Assembly (NCBI RefSeq): GCF_003054445.1 | Contig: NC_042507.1 | Span: 62,001 to 126,000, forward strand | Reading direction: 5' to 3' | Length of the DNA stretch: 64,000 nucleotides | Origin: Pichia kudriavzevii | Taxonomy: Eukaryota > Ascomycota > Pichiomycetes > Pichiales > Pichiaceae | Part shown: in pieces, positions 10,959 to 20,761 of the stretch | Position numbering within the stretch: the stretch's first letter is position 1 | Layout: every line of letters starts with the position of its first letter | Made by a program: the position numbers and the translations under genes | The notes under the pieces: model-generated | Told to the model about the DNA's origin: nothing | What the model saw: the letters and a program-made list of their open reading frames with translations, nothing else | The model's database searches: none

Positions 10959-11225
10959 TTATAAAAAGGTCCAACTAAAACTATACAAAGCACAGTGCTG
11001 CATGTTTGCGCACTGATCTGTAGGGTGGAAAAAGAAGAGGTATAAGAGCCTTGTATAATACTACTGGTGACGATTTATATGAATCAGTTTCAGAATCGCA
11101 AATCGCATTAAAGTTCGGTGAATGAACTTTTAGGTGTTTTTGGGTCATATACAAGATAAATACAATTCCTAACCTAATTCGTATTTGGAACATCCAAAGA
11201 TAGTTTTCAAAGAAAAAACATGCTT
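10959..11225. other. Convergent 3' region PRI1/ADH
   Basis: Intergenic sequence between convergent stop codons. No gene, repeat or strong motif was seen; it probably holds both polyadenylation regions. Confidence 0.5.
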
Positions 11226-12308
11226 CTATACTTTAAAATAGTTGTCATAATTGGTTAAAACAAATCTAAATCTCACGTCTCCCTCGATCATTCTTCTCCA
11301 AGCTCTCTGAACGTTTTCCTCTGAAATATCGAGTGTTTCAATCCATGGCTTAATCTGATTCTCGGAAGCAACCTTCAACATGTACTCAATTTCTTTTGGT
11401 GAACCAATTGTCGAGCCTCCAATAGAAATATTATTAGCAAGAAATACTGCTGAATTTAGAACCAGTCTTTCGTCGCTTGGTGGAGCAGTAATGAATGTCA
11501 TGTTGCCTCCAACGGTTAATAAAGATAGAATTTCTTGAATCGAACCTTCTGAAAAGGAGGAGCCAGTATTAACAATTAGATCCAAAGAATCGACATTTTT
11601 CCTGATTGACTCCTTATCGTCGGTCGAGATATAATTATCGGCACCTAATTTGAAAGCAAGATCTCTTTTTGCGTAGCTTCTAGAAATGGCCGTAACCTCA
11701 GCGCCCAATGCCTTTGCAAATAAAATAGACATATGCCCAATGCCTCCAATTCCATTTACACCTACTTTGCTTCCTGGTTTTACACCTGCAGAAAGTAGGG
11801 GTTTGAATCCAGTTATACCACCACATAGAAGTGGAGCGGCGTCTACAGAGGATAAATTTTCTGGAATCTTGAATGCAAACTCGGAGTTGACCCTGACATG
11901 AGAAGCATATCCACCTTGAGTGGGTTTACCAGAAGGGTAAGAACTTAAATAAGTACCAACAACATTGTGACAATTGTTTTGGTGGCCTTTTATACATCTA
12001 TTGCATTCATGGCAAGAATCACATTGTGCACCAACTCCAACTCTATCACCTACCTTAAATCTAGCACTTGGACCTGCATTAACGACAATACCAACAATTT
12101 CATGGCCAACGGCAAGTGGGGCATACGGTTCACCCCAATCACCATTGGCAGCATGTATATCCGAACCACAAATACCACAAGCTTTGACTTGGATATCTAT
12201 ATCATAAGGTCTTAGCTGTTGGGGTACGTATGCAAATTCCTTCGGGTTCAACCAGTCGCTGTAGTCCTGGACACCTATAGCTCTGATTTCCTTTATCTCA
12301 TTGCACAT
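11226..12308 (-). CDS. ADH6/ADH7-type NADP(H)-dependent zinc alcohol dehydrogenase
   Basis: Medium-chain zinc alcohol dehydrogenase of the cinnamyl-alcohol group, closest in memory to S. cerevisiae Adh6/Adh7, which reduce many aldehydes with NADPH. Visible features are catalytic-zinc CGICGSD and GHEIVG, the four structural-zinc cysteines in CDSCHECNRC, and the cofactor loop GIGGIGHM. The C-terminus GDVRFRFVLTNYD matches Adh6. The start is taken at MCNEIKEIRAIG (ATG at 12308), giving 360 aa like Adh6; an in-frame ATG at 12371 would add 21 residues without family support. It lies head to head with the first sulfonate dioxygenase gene across 522 bases holding three GCCACA motifs. A role in reducing the aldehyde released by sulfonate oxidation is plausible but inferred. 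Confidence 0.9.
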   Translation of the reverse strand: MCNEIKEIRAIGVQDYSDWLNPKEFAYVPQQLRPYDIDIQVKACGICGSDIHAANGDWGEPYAPLAVGHEIVGIVVNAGPSARFKVGDRVGVGAQCDSCHECNRCIKGHQNNCHNVVGTYLSSYPSGKPTQGGYASHVRVNSEFAFKIPENLSSVDAAPLLCGGITGFKPLLSAGVKPGSKVGVNGIGGIGHMSILFAKALGAEVTAISRSYAKRDLAFKLGADNYISTDDKESIRKNVDSLDLIVNTGSSFSEGSIQEILSLLTVGGNMTFITAPPSDERLVLNSAVFLANNISIGGSTIGSPKEIEYMLKVASENQIKPWIETLDISEENVQRAWRRMIEGDVRFRFVLTNYDNYFKV

Positions 12309-12830
12309 TGTAGTTGTTAGTTTTGCCCTTAGCTTTGGTACCTCCACGAAACTAAGTTGATTATGGTGCAATTTTTTTTATATCGAATCTTCTCTATTAT
12401 GTAACAGCTGCATTTGCTCTGAAAAAGTGGTCCAACTCAGTGAGAGAGCCACAAAAGATAATCATCTTAGGAGGAGCAAAAGCCACAGAAATGCCCAAGA
12501 TACTTTTCAGGATAGGAATTGCCTTTTTAGGTAGTTGCCAAAGCTCGAAAAATATTGAAAAGGAGTTGAAACAGCAATTTTGTTTTTCACGAGGTACAGG
12601 AGTTTCTGAGCCGTTTATCAAAGACACCAGGTGCCACACTGTTGGAAACACGGCATGAGATTCTTTCTTGTCAAAACAGTCCTGTAGAAATCAGACCATT
12701 ATGAATTATGTAGAGCTCAAATATGGCTGATGATTCAATGTTATAAAGATGAAGGAAATCCATGAAACGTAAAGACCTACACTTGTATAGTCAATATAAA
12801 CATTTGCAAGGATTGCAACACAAACCCACA
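12309..12830. promoter_or_regulatory. Divergent ADH/JLP1-A promoter with GCCACA motifs
   Basis: Shared upstream region of the alcohol dehydrogenase (minus) and the first dioxygenase (plus). GCCACA, the core of the Met31/Met32 site (GCCACAGTTT in S. cerevisiae), occurs at 12448-12453, 12482-12487 (as GCCACAG) and 12633-12638 (GCCACACTGTT). No CACGTG was seen here. A TATAAA lies at about 12742. Control by the sulfur regulon is inferred from these motifs and the neighbouring genes. Confidence 0.5.
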
Positions 12831-14030
12831 ATGGCAACTTTCCAAAGACTAGATCACGACGCAGCAATCCATTTTGATAAGGATGCAAGCACTGAAACCA
12901 AAGATTATCTGACCATCTCAGAGGACCGCCTCAAGGAATTGAAGTACCCGGAGTGGGCTCCAACCTGGGAGAAAAAGCACGATCACCAGTTTGACCATAT
13001 TCCCGTGTTCAAGCATATTGACAGAGGCTTTTACGGTGATTCTGAGTTCAAGTCCCTTAAGGATGCAGATGGAGTTACTTTCAAGCATGTTTCTCCAAAA
13101 CTAGGCTTGGAAGTCGATGGTATTCAGTTGAGCGATTTGTCGGATAAGCAAAAGGATGACTTGGCCCTATTGGTTGAGACCTACGGTGTTGTTGCCTTCA
13201 GAAACCAAGATTTCAAGAACCAATCTTTTGAAGAGATCAAGGACTGGGGTAGATACTTTGGCCCACTCCATATCCACCCAACATCGGGTGCTCCGCTTAA
13301 CCAACCAGAATTTCATTTGACGTTCACCAAAGGCAGTATTTCTGAGCAAAAGAAGTTGTTCAAAACAAAACTAAATAATATCAGCTGGCATTCAGATGTT
13401 GCTTATGAAAACCAACCACCTGGAATTACGGCTTTTGCTATGTTACAATCTGGTCCTTCTGGAGGTGACACCCAATTCTTGGATATGTTTGAAATATACG
13501 ATAGGTTATCACCATTAATGAAGTCCATTCTTGATGGACTGAGGGCACTAAACACGTCCAGAGATCAAGCAAACGATGCTATTGCGTCTGGTAGTATACA
13601 GAGGAAAAATCCAATTGATTCCATACACCCTGTTGTCAGGTATCACCCGGTTTTGAAAAGAAAATGCTTGTTTGTTAATAGGGGGTTCACTAGACAAATT
13701 TTGGGATTAAAAACAGAAGAAAGCGACTACTTACTATCTTTTCTATTTGATCATATTCAATCATGTTTGGATGCTCATGTTAGGCTTTCGTGGGATGAAA
13801 ATACCGTGGTTGTCTGGGATAACAGAAGAGTCTTACATACACGTACAACTGACTGGGATACAGATGAAATCAGACATGCCTTTAGGGTAACCACTGTAGC
13901 TGAAAGACCTGTTAGTACAAAGGAAGAATACGAAAGCTGGACTCCTGAACTCGAGAAGTCGAATATTAATATCAATGATTTTGTTATTAGTCTCGGACCA
14001 GAAGAGTATTATGAGAAGTTCTATACCTAA
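12831..14030 (+). CDS. JLP1: JLP1-type Fe(II)/2-oxoglutarate sulfonate dioxygenase, copy A
   Basis: TauD-family dioxygenase of 399 aa, like S. cerevisiae Jlp1 (about 412 aa), which oxidises alkylsulfonates such as isethionate and taurine to an aldehyde plus sulfite, so they can serve as sulfur sources. The iron-binding facial triad is visible as His187-x-Asp189 (in WHSDV) and His336 (in RRVLHT); Arg352 in HAFRV is the likely 2-oxoglutarate ligand. The start at 12831 (MATFQRL) is chosen because it aligns with copy B and similarity between the two genes begins exactly there; an in-frame ATG at 12762 would add 23 unsupported residues. The first 503 bases are nearly identical to copy B, after which the two diverge abruptly. 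Confidence 0.9.
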   Translation: MATFQRLDHDAAIHFDKDASTETKDYLTISEDRLKELKYPEWAPTWEKKHDHQFDHIPVFKHIDRGFYGDSEFKSLKDADGVTFKHVSPKLGLEVDGIQLSDLSDKQKDDLALLVETYGVVAFRNQDFKNQSFEEIKDWGRYFGPLHIHPTSGAPLNQPEFHLTFTKGSISEQKKLFKTKLNNISWHSDVAYENQPPGITAFAMLQSGPSGGDTQFLDMFEIYDRLSPLMKSILDGLRALNTSRDQANDAIASGSIQRKNPIDSIHPVVRYHPVLKRKCLFVNRGFTRQILGLKTEESDYLLSFLFDHIQSCLDAHVRLSWDENTVVVWDNRRVLHTRTTDWDTDEIRHAFRVTTVAERPVSTKEEYESWTPELEKSNININDFVISLGPEEYYEKFYT

Positions 14031-15000
14031 TGGAAATTTTCTCATATTTAACATTATCTAACTCCTTGTGTTTTTTTTACTTTCTTGGTCTAAGCTAGGC
14101 CACCTACATCCAAAATGGTTATAATGTTTGGATTACTCTCTCTCTGAGAGATTGATTGATTTCCTTTTTTACTCTTTATGACTTAAAATCTTAACCTTAG
14201 TATATAGAAGAAAAAACTTCTCAACTATAAATACCGCTCTAAATAAAAGCATAACTAGTTATTGATCCTATACCACAGGAGCGTATGTTCACTTGGTTGA
14301 CTGTACAAGGCTACATGACACTTTTTGCGAAAATGGATGGTTGGTGAGGCCATGTCACTACAAGTAAGTGGCTACAGCTTACGTTATCTCTCATTAAAAC
14401 TGGCACGTGCAGTTCTCTCACATATACAGGACCAAACATGTACCTTTTTCTCGGATGTGTGAAAAACCATCTATTAATAAGAGCAACGTGTTTTAAAGTT
14501 TAATTCTGTATGACCGTTGCAACTAAACTTTCCATGGCATTTTTCTCGTCGCCCAAATCCATATGTATGCTACGATTGTTCCCCTGGTATGTTAGAAGGG
14601 GACTTGATGGTTTCAAATGTATATCATGACAAGCTTTCTATAAGACCCTTTTTAGTTAAATAACCATAATTTGATGCCACAGCTCTTCAATAATTTTTTA
14701 AAAAAAAAGAAAAACTGATAACAAGTCGCAACCGCTTTTTTTGGCACATGTGGCTAATATGCCACACTTCCTGATAAGGTAAATGTGGACACTGCTGATA
14801 CAGAACAACTTTGGCTTTATATCCAACGGGGTTTGATGATTATTGAAAGAGAACATAGAACATATGTTTCTAACGAAACAAGAGAATTATAAATAGGGGG
14901 GGGGGGGAGGTGTTCCAGCAATCTAAATTGAGGAAAGGGTATTGCGAGACACTTCTAGGTGCCAGAAAGCAACCTTCGCAAAGGAAGATTAACATACCAA
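14031..15000 (+). promoter_or_regulatory. JLP1-B promoter with CACGTG and paired GCCACA sites
   Basis: This 970-base region between the tandem dioxygenase genes shows no coding signal. It contains a Cbf1-type E-box CACGTG at 14404-14409, GCCACAG at 14676-14682, and a perfect inverted repeat TGTGGC-TAATAT-GCCACA at 14749-14766 formed by two Met31/32-type cores. A TATAAATA box (14888-14895) is followed directly by a run of 12 G (14896-14907). This is the motif set expected of a Met4-dependent sulfur-assimilation promoter; binding is inferred. Confidence 0.55.
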
Positions 15001-16197
15001 ATGGCAACTTTCCAAAGATTAGAATACGACGCAGCAATCCATTTTGATAAGGATGCAAGCACTGAAACCAAAGATTATCTGACCATCTCAGAGGACCGCC
15101 TCAAGGAATTGAAGTACCCGGAGTGGGCTCCAACCTGGGAGAAAAAGCACGATCACCAGTTTGACCATATTCCCGTGTTCAAGCATATTGACAGAGGCTT
15201 TTACGGTGATTCTGAGTTCAAGTCCCTTAAGGATGCAGATGGAGTTACTTTCAAGCATGTTTCTCCAAAACTAGGCTTGGAAGTCGATGGTATTCAGTTG
15301 AGCGATTTGTCGGATAAGCAAAAGGATGACTTGGCCCTATTGGTTGAGACCTACGGTGTTGTTGCCTTCAGAAACCAAGATTTCAAGAACCAATCTTTTG
15401 AAGAGATCAAGAACTGGGGTAGATACTTTGGCCCACTCCATATCCACCCAACATCGGGTGCTCCGCTTAACCAACCAGAATTTCATTTGACGTTCACCAA
15501 AGGTGGGGTTGACGAATATAAAAAGCTCTTCAAAAATAAGTTGCATAATATCGGCTGGCATTCAGATGTGACTTATGAAAACCAACCACCTGGAATTACT
15601 GCTTTCGCTATGTTACAATCTGGTCCTTCTGGAGGTGACACTCAATTCTTGGATATGTTTGAAATATACGATAGATTATCGCCATTAATGAAGTCCAAAC
15701 TAGATGGGCTAAAAACTTTGCATACATCAAAAGACCAGGCGATTAATGCAACCAATTCTGGTGGAATTGAAAGAAAAAACCCTATTGACTCCATCCATCC
15801 TTTAGTTAGGTATCATCCAGTCTTGAAAAGGAAATGTTTGTTTGTTAATAGAGGGTTTTCGAGAAAAATTCTAGGACTAAAGACAGAAGAAAGTGATGCT
15901 TTGCTTTCCTTCTTGCTTAACCATATCGAAGCATGTTTGGATGCACATATTAGGTTGTCATGGGATGAAAATACAGTTGTTGTTTGGGATAACAGGAGAT
16001 TACTACACACCGCTACTGTTGATTGGGACAGTGATGAGATTAGACACGCCTTTAGAGTTACCACTGTTGCTGAAAGACCCGTTGGTAGCGAGGAAGAATA
16101 CGAAAGCTGGACTCCGGAACTAGAGGAAAAAAACATCAAGCTCACAAATTATATTGCAAGTCTGGATCCAGAAGAGTACTACGAGAAATTCAAATAA
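15001..16197 (+). CDS. JLP1: JLP1-type Fe(II)/2-oxoglutarate sulfonate dioxygenase, copy B
   Basis: Tandem paralogue of the preceding gene, 398 aa. The iron ligands are kept (HSD in GWHSDVTYENQ, His in RRLLHTATVDWD) and so is the 2-oxoglutarate Arg in HAFRVTTVAERP, so the enzyme looks functional. Bases 15001-15503 differ from copy A at only about four positions by eye. From 15504 on there are many synonymous and replacement changes, concentrated at about residues 168-185, 235-258 and the C-terminus. Two genes may cover different sulfonates or conditions. The start at 15001 aligns with copy A; an in-frame ATG at 14959 is disfavoured because it is not shared. Confidence 0.9.
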   Translation: MATFQRLEYDAAIHFDKDASTETKDYLTISEDRLKELKYPEWAPTWEKKHDHQFDHIPVFKHIDRGFYGDSEFKSLKDADGVTFKHVSPKLGLEVDGIQLSDLSDKQKDDLALLVETYGVVAFRNQDFKNQSFEEIKNWGRYFGPLHIHPTSGAPLNQPEFHLTFTKGGVDEYKKLFKNKLHNIGWHSDVTYENQPPGITAFAMLQSGPSGGDTQFLDMFEIYDRLSPLMKSKLDGLKTLHTSKDQAINATNSGGIERKNPIDSIHPLVRYHPVLKRKCLFVNRGFSRKILGLKTEESDALLSFLLNHIEACLDAHIRLSWDENTVVVWDNRRLLHTATVDWDSDEIRHAFRVTTVAERPVGSEEEYESWTPELEEKNIKLTNYIASLDPEEYYEKFK

Positions 16198-16663
16198 AGC
16201 TGATTAATCAGTGACTTCTTTGTGAATCATACTCTTTGATATCCCTTTGTGTGTTTATTTTTTTTATAATTTTGCTTAACGAGAATCTGGTATTTTTTTA
16301 GTTTATGTTGTATGTTTTATAATGTCAGCAACCTTTTTATTAGTCGGTCTGATGGGAAAACGTTAATTGAAAAGGTCTTTTTGCGTTTTAAAACTTTATT
16401 TATTTATGGAAAAACCTTATAATTTGTCTCTTTATTTGGGCTCCCGTATAGTTTGACAAAAAAAAAAAACAGCGTGTTGGTAATTATATCTTGATTTTAG
16501 CCATGGGAAAGAAGAATTACTGTTTTTCAGAGATTTCCCTTGATAGCATCAGTTGCAGTAGTATGTGATTTTAAATTCGATATACTAGGCAAAAGTTATA
16601 AACCTATACTTTGGATAAAAAAAGCAGGATAATATTAAATTAAAAAATTAAAAGAATAATAAA
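16198..16663. other. Convergent 3' region JLP1-B/SOA1-like
   Basis: AT-rich interval between convergent genes with several T- and A-tracts suitable for polyadenylation on both strands. No gene or repeat was recognised. Confidence 0.5.
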
Positions 16664-18334
16664 TCAATGGGCATATCTAAAGTCTAATCTATTTGATCCC
16701 TTATCGGTTGTGGTTGCAATATACTCGTCCCGTTCCTCATCAGACATTGCATTCCAAATTTTCTCCCTCTTAATGTTTAGGTAGTGGTAAAAGTATTTGG
16801 TTGCAAGTAAGGTAGGTATCATTAATAATGCAAACGCAAATAAAACTGAATTACCTTTATGATATAGAGGCTTATCATTGGTCCGGTAGACATTTGAAGA
16901 AATAATGGAGCCGGCCTGAACAAACATATTGTAAAGCGAGGCACTAACTGTCCTAGTTTTAATACTTTTAGAATTCCTGGAAGTTGCAGACACCATCATT
17001 GCATGAATGTAGGGAACACTTAAGAGCACAGTCAAAAGTGCATAAGTTTGCCACTTTTCGTAGTAGTTTCCACCCCAGAATCTCAAAACACCGAAACAAA
17101 CTACAGACCATAATGGTTGAATGAGGGCAACACCAAAAATATTATTAACTCGTTCACTGACCCACGTTGTTGACAATAACGTAATAATTTTCAAGACATT
17201 GTAAGGAATACAAAGCAAGTTAGTGTGGAAAGTGCTAAATCCCATGTCCCTAAGTAACAACGTCATATAACTTCCCACTGTACCTTCAGGAATATACGCA
17301 ACAATTCCGATAAAGTACATTGGCCACAAATGCCAATCACTTATAGCCTGAAACAACATTTTAAAGTCCAAACCTTGCCTATTATGCATATCGCCCTTGG
17401 TAGGATCGTCTCTAAGCACTTTATTAACAACAATTTTTTCTTCCCTCTCTGTGAACCAACCTCTTGGATTCCAAGGTTTTTTTGTTTGAACTGGAGAAGG
17501 AACCATCAAAAAGAAGGCAGAAATACCAATCCCAAGTGTCAACAAACCTTCAATCAAGAATAACCACTGCCAACCTGCATGTCCGTGTATTCCCCTCATA
17601 TGTAAAATTCCGTAAGCAATTAGATAGTTAATAATGGTTGTGACATACATGGCTGTCCAAAAGAAAGAAAGTCTAATCGATAGTTCGGCAGAAGTGTAGA
17701 AATACGATAACCACAAGACTAAATCTGGAATGAACCCACCTTCACATAACCCTAACAAGGCTCTGCATGCATAGAAGCTGTGCTTACCATCAAGTTTAAA
17801 CTGACAAATGGTAATGATTGACCATAGGGTCATTTGAATCGGAATCCAAACATCTGCACCCAATCTTTTGGAAACCAACTGGGAGGGCAATTCGGCACAT
17901 AGAAAGCAGATATAGAAAATGGTGTTTCCCGTATTATAGTTGTCTGTAGTCATGTGTAGATCTTTCAACATATTGTCCGAAACAGCCTGGGCCAAATTGC
18001 TTCTATCCATATTCAAGGAAGCAAAGAAAAGGCATGCCATGGCAGTGACAATGAAGTCCAATTTCCACGTAATTCTTCTCTGTTCCTGCTTGGTCCACTT
18101 GAAAGTATGGTCAAGTCTTGACCGACACTCATATTGCGTCTCTTCATACAATTGCACATATTTTTCTCTGAAATTGGCATTCAGGAAAGGATTATTTATA
18201 GACTCTTCCGCTTCATCAGATTCAGATATCACCGATTCATCATAACTTTTAATGTCACCATTCTTGTTGATATCATTGAATTCTGTGAAACTCTCACTCG
18301 AGTGAATGGATACTTGTGATATTCCGTTGACCAT
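16664..18334 (-). CDS. SOA1: Dal5-family anion:H+ symporter, SOA1-like (probable sulfonate/sulfur transporter)
   Basis: Major facilitator of the Dal5 (anion:cation symporter) family, 556 aa, with about 12 hydrophobic segments and an acidic hydrophilic N-terminus of about 90 residues. Family blocks are visible: LDFIVTAMACLFFASLNMDRSNL at the first membrane segment, ELPSQLVSKRLGADVWIP, and ALLGLCEGGFIPD. The long N-terminal tail and overall sequence recall S. cerevisiae YIL166C/Soa1, a transporter of sulfonates and inorganic sulfur anions; within this family, function cannot be read from sequence alone. Its position beside two JLP1 genes and the Met-type motifs in its promoter (18335 on) support sulfonate uptake. 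Allantoate, nicotinate or another anion remains possible. Confidence 0.75.
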   Translation of the reverse strand: MVNGISQVSIHSSESFTEFNDINKNGDIKSYDESVISESDEAEESINNPFLNANFREKYVQLYEETQYECRSRLDHTFKWTKQEQRRITWKLDFIVTAMACLFFASLNMDRSNLAQAVSDNMLKDLHMTTDNYNTGNTIFYICFLCAELPSQLVSKRLGADVWIPIQMTLWSIITICQFKLDGKHSFYACRALLGLCEGGFIPDLVLWLSYFYTSAELSIRLSFFWTAMYVTTIINYLIAYGILHMRGIHGHAGWQWLFLIEGLLTLGIGISAFFLMVPSPVQTKKPWNPRGWFTEREEKIVVNKVLRDDPTKGDMHNRQGLDFKMLFQAISDWHLWPMYFIGIVAYIPEGTVGSYMTLLLRDMGFSTFHTNLLCIPYNVLKIITLLSTTWVSERVNNIFGVALIQPLWSVVCFGVLRFWGGNYYEKWQTYALLTVLLSVPYIHAMMVSATSRNSKSIKTRTVSASLYNMFVQAGSIISSNVYRTNDKPLYHKGNSVLFAFALLMIPTLLATKYFYHYLNIKREKIWNAMSDEERDEYIATTTDKGSNRLDFRYAH

Positions 18335-19795
18335 GGTAGTTTTCTTGTCCGTGGATAGCTACAATATAAATACGCATCAATAGACATTTCTTCAAAAGTG
18401 AAACTCAAAGATATTTATATGACAACTGGTTACAGAACAATTCTGTCCCAATATCTCGAGAGGGTTGTTCAAACACCGAGGTTGGAGTGTGGATTCTTAA
18501 TCTATACACACAAACACCCTCTGAACCTCTCAATTGGGTCAATTGCTCCTTCGCATACACCTTGCAGGATACTTGTGTTCATCTCTCACGTGTCTCTAAT
18601 GAAACTTTCAGCCATAGTAGCCGTCATTGTGGCATTTTTCACTGAGCCACGTTTTACCCTTCGCGTAATATTGTGGCTCCCATTTCAGGAGATCATCATA
18701 TTTCTACCTTGAATACCCTGATAGCAAGAACCAAATCATGCATCTCCTTCAAAACCCTTTCCTTTTATTAGAAGGCTATCAAAGATAATGACCCAGACCC
18801 TCTTTGATGAAATATTAGAAAGACAAGAGGTCCTGCGCCATTATCCACAAGGGAAGTTTAAACTAAATCCACGTGATGAGGTGGGAATCGTCCACACTTC
18901 CCGTGCACCTACTGAAACGATGTAAAACCGTATATGGATAGAAGTGACATAGTTGTCAACTATATCACTTACATATTAATCTGCTCCAAAAAAAACTCAC
19001 TCACATGTCTGATAGACCTACCCGTGTATCCAATAATTGGAAAACTACCAACATGCCGTTCCACCAACCGTTCCTCTGTCAATAAACTCAATGTATCGTC
19101 TTATAGGTTTCAGTTGCAGAGCTGACTGTTCAGCAATGAAATTTACCCTGCTCCTTGCCTGTTTTTCAAGACCCTCAGGACAACTACTGGAGCATCTACT
19201 GAGGTTCCAACAACTTGCCTATTCAAGCAAGATTGCGCAACTACTTTAAATTTTGCCTTATTTTCCCCATGTTTCGCAAAGAGGAAGAAATTAAGGAAGA
19301 CTTTTCCCTTTAGAGACTCTTTCAATAGTCCTCTACATCATGTTGAATATCTTACATAATACGCGTTATCCTTCTCTTTCTGGCAGTTTGTTAAGTTTTG
19401 CCATTAACGGTCAGAAAACGTCCTTTTTCGCAGGGGGGGAGTTTCCGCGAACTGTTTCTATTTGCAGCGTTTCACGATAAGAACAAACAGAGGTGAAACA
19501 ATTGACAAGCATTGGGATTTATCCGTGTATCTCCCTCTCTACAGTACAAGAGTGTCTTAATGGAAGGTGTTGAACATTACCTGTACTTAAGGAACAGAGA
19601 GCTGGCTTCTTTGAGGGGTATGGCACTGCTTCAATTAGAAGCTTATCGATTTTTCCCTTCAAAAGCTTCGGCGCTGTCTATATAAATACCCTCCTGTATC
19701 CTCAAATAAGTGTACTTTATATGCCATCATATTGGTCCCCCCCCTTCAATATATAAAAACAGGAACCAAACTATAAAAAAAAAAAGAAGAAAAGC
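18335..19795. promoter_or_regulatory. Long divergent region SOA1-like/CAR1
   Basis: This 1.46 kb region holds no convincing gene. Close to the transporter lie CACGTG at 18587-18592 and, further out, CACGTGA from 18870, plus TGTGGC at 18628-18633 and 18672-18677 (GCCACA in the transporter's direction), matching a Cbf1 and Met31/32 arrangement. Near the arginase gene are a GATAAG (19476-19481), a candidate Gln3/Gat1 site, and a TATATAAATA box at 19679-19688, about 110 bases before the CAR1 ATG. Small open frames in it lack coding character. Confidence 0.55.
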
Positions 19796-20761
19796 ATGTC
19801 AAGCCCAGTCTATAACCACACAAACAATAAAAGACTAACCCTTATTAAGGCGCCATTCTCTGGTGGTCAAGGTAAAGGTGGTGTTGAAGATGGTCCTGCT
19901 AAATTGATTGAATTTGGCCTGCTAAAGGATATAGAAGCCCTTGGATGGGAGTATACTGTTGAAGATCCACTGTCGGATTTCGATACTGAAGAAATGAAGG
20001 CAGATAAAAGTGACGTTTTCGGGAACTGTAAGAGACCAAGTATGGTTTCCAAGTGTTGTGAAAAGATCTACAAATCTGTCTCAGATGCATATGCTACAAA
20101 GAGCTTCCCATTAACAGTTGGTGGTGACCATGCAATTGGTATGTCGACCATCTCTGCATTTATCCACAACAACCCGGACGGTGGTATCATCTGGGTGGAT
20201 GCCCACGCAGATATTAACACTCCAAGCACGACTGAATCGGGTAACTTGCACGGGTGTCCTGTAGCCTTTGCAATGGGCTTAGAAATTGAAACTTGGCCTC
20301 CACACTTTAAGTGGTTGGCGGAGCTCTCAAACTTTGTCAAGCCAGAACAGATCACATATATCGGTCTCAGAGACGTTGACGCCGGCGAAAAGAAAATCCT
20401 TAGAGACCTCGGTATAACTGCATTTTCAATGTACCATGTCGATAAGTATGGTATTAATGAAGTCGTCCAAAGGGCGATGAAGGCTGTCTGTCCAACAGGT
20501 AAAACCCCTATCCATTTGAGTTACGACGTCGATGGTATTGATCCAATGTACGTTGTAGCAACCGGTACCCCTGTCAGAGGAGGACTCACTCTAAGAGAAG
20601 GTTTGTTCCTTGTTGAAGAAATTGCCCAATCCGGTAATTTGGCTGGTGTTGATATCGTCGAAGTCAACCCTGCACTAGCGTCAACAGAAATGCATATCGT
20701 CGATACCGTTAACACAGGTCTCTCTATTGCCAGATGTGCCTTAGGCGATACGTTGTTATAA
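19796..20761 (+). CDS. CAR1: Arginase
   Basis: Cytosolic arginase, 321 aa (S. cerevisiae 333), splitting arginine into ornithine and urea as the first step of arginine use as a nitrogen source. The binuclear manganese signatures are all present: GGDHAIGMST (about 108-117), WVDAHADINTP (about 133-143) and SYDVDGIDP (about 242-250). The N-terminal FSGGQGKGGVEDGP motif is typical of fungal arginases. CTG at codon 42 (in GLLKD) sits at a conserved leucine, supporting a standard genetic code. The next gene in the same direction is a mitochondrial carrier that may handle ornithine or related amino acids. Confidence 0.97.
   Translation: MSSPVYNHTNNKRLTLIKAPFSGGQGKGGVEDGPAKLIEFGLLKDIEALGWEYTVEDPLSDFDTEEMKADKSDVFGNCKRPSMVSKCCEKIYKSVSDAYATKSFPLTVGGDHAIGMSTISAFIHNNPDGGIIWVDAHADINTPSTTESGNLHGCPVAFAMGLEIETWPPHFKWLAELSNFVKPEQITYIGLRDVDAGEKKILRDLGITAFSMYHVDKYGINEVVQRAMKAVCPTGKTPIHLSYDVDGIDPMYVVATGTPVRGGLTLREGLFLVEEIAQSGNLAGVDIVEVNPALASTEMHIVDTVNTGLSIARCALGDTLL

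Noticed and set aside
18398-18712. 104-codon frame upstream of the SOA1-like gene
   Set aside because: It lies across the promoter motifs of the transporter and has no domain or credible coding bias.
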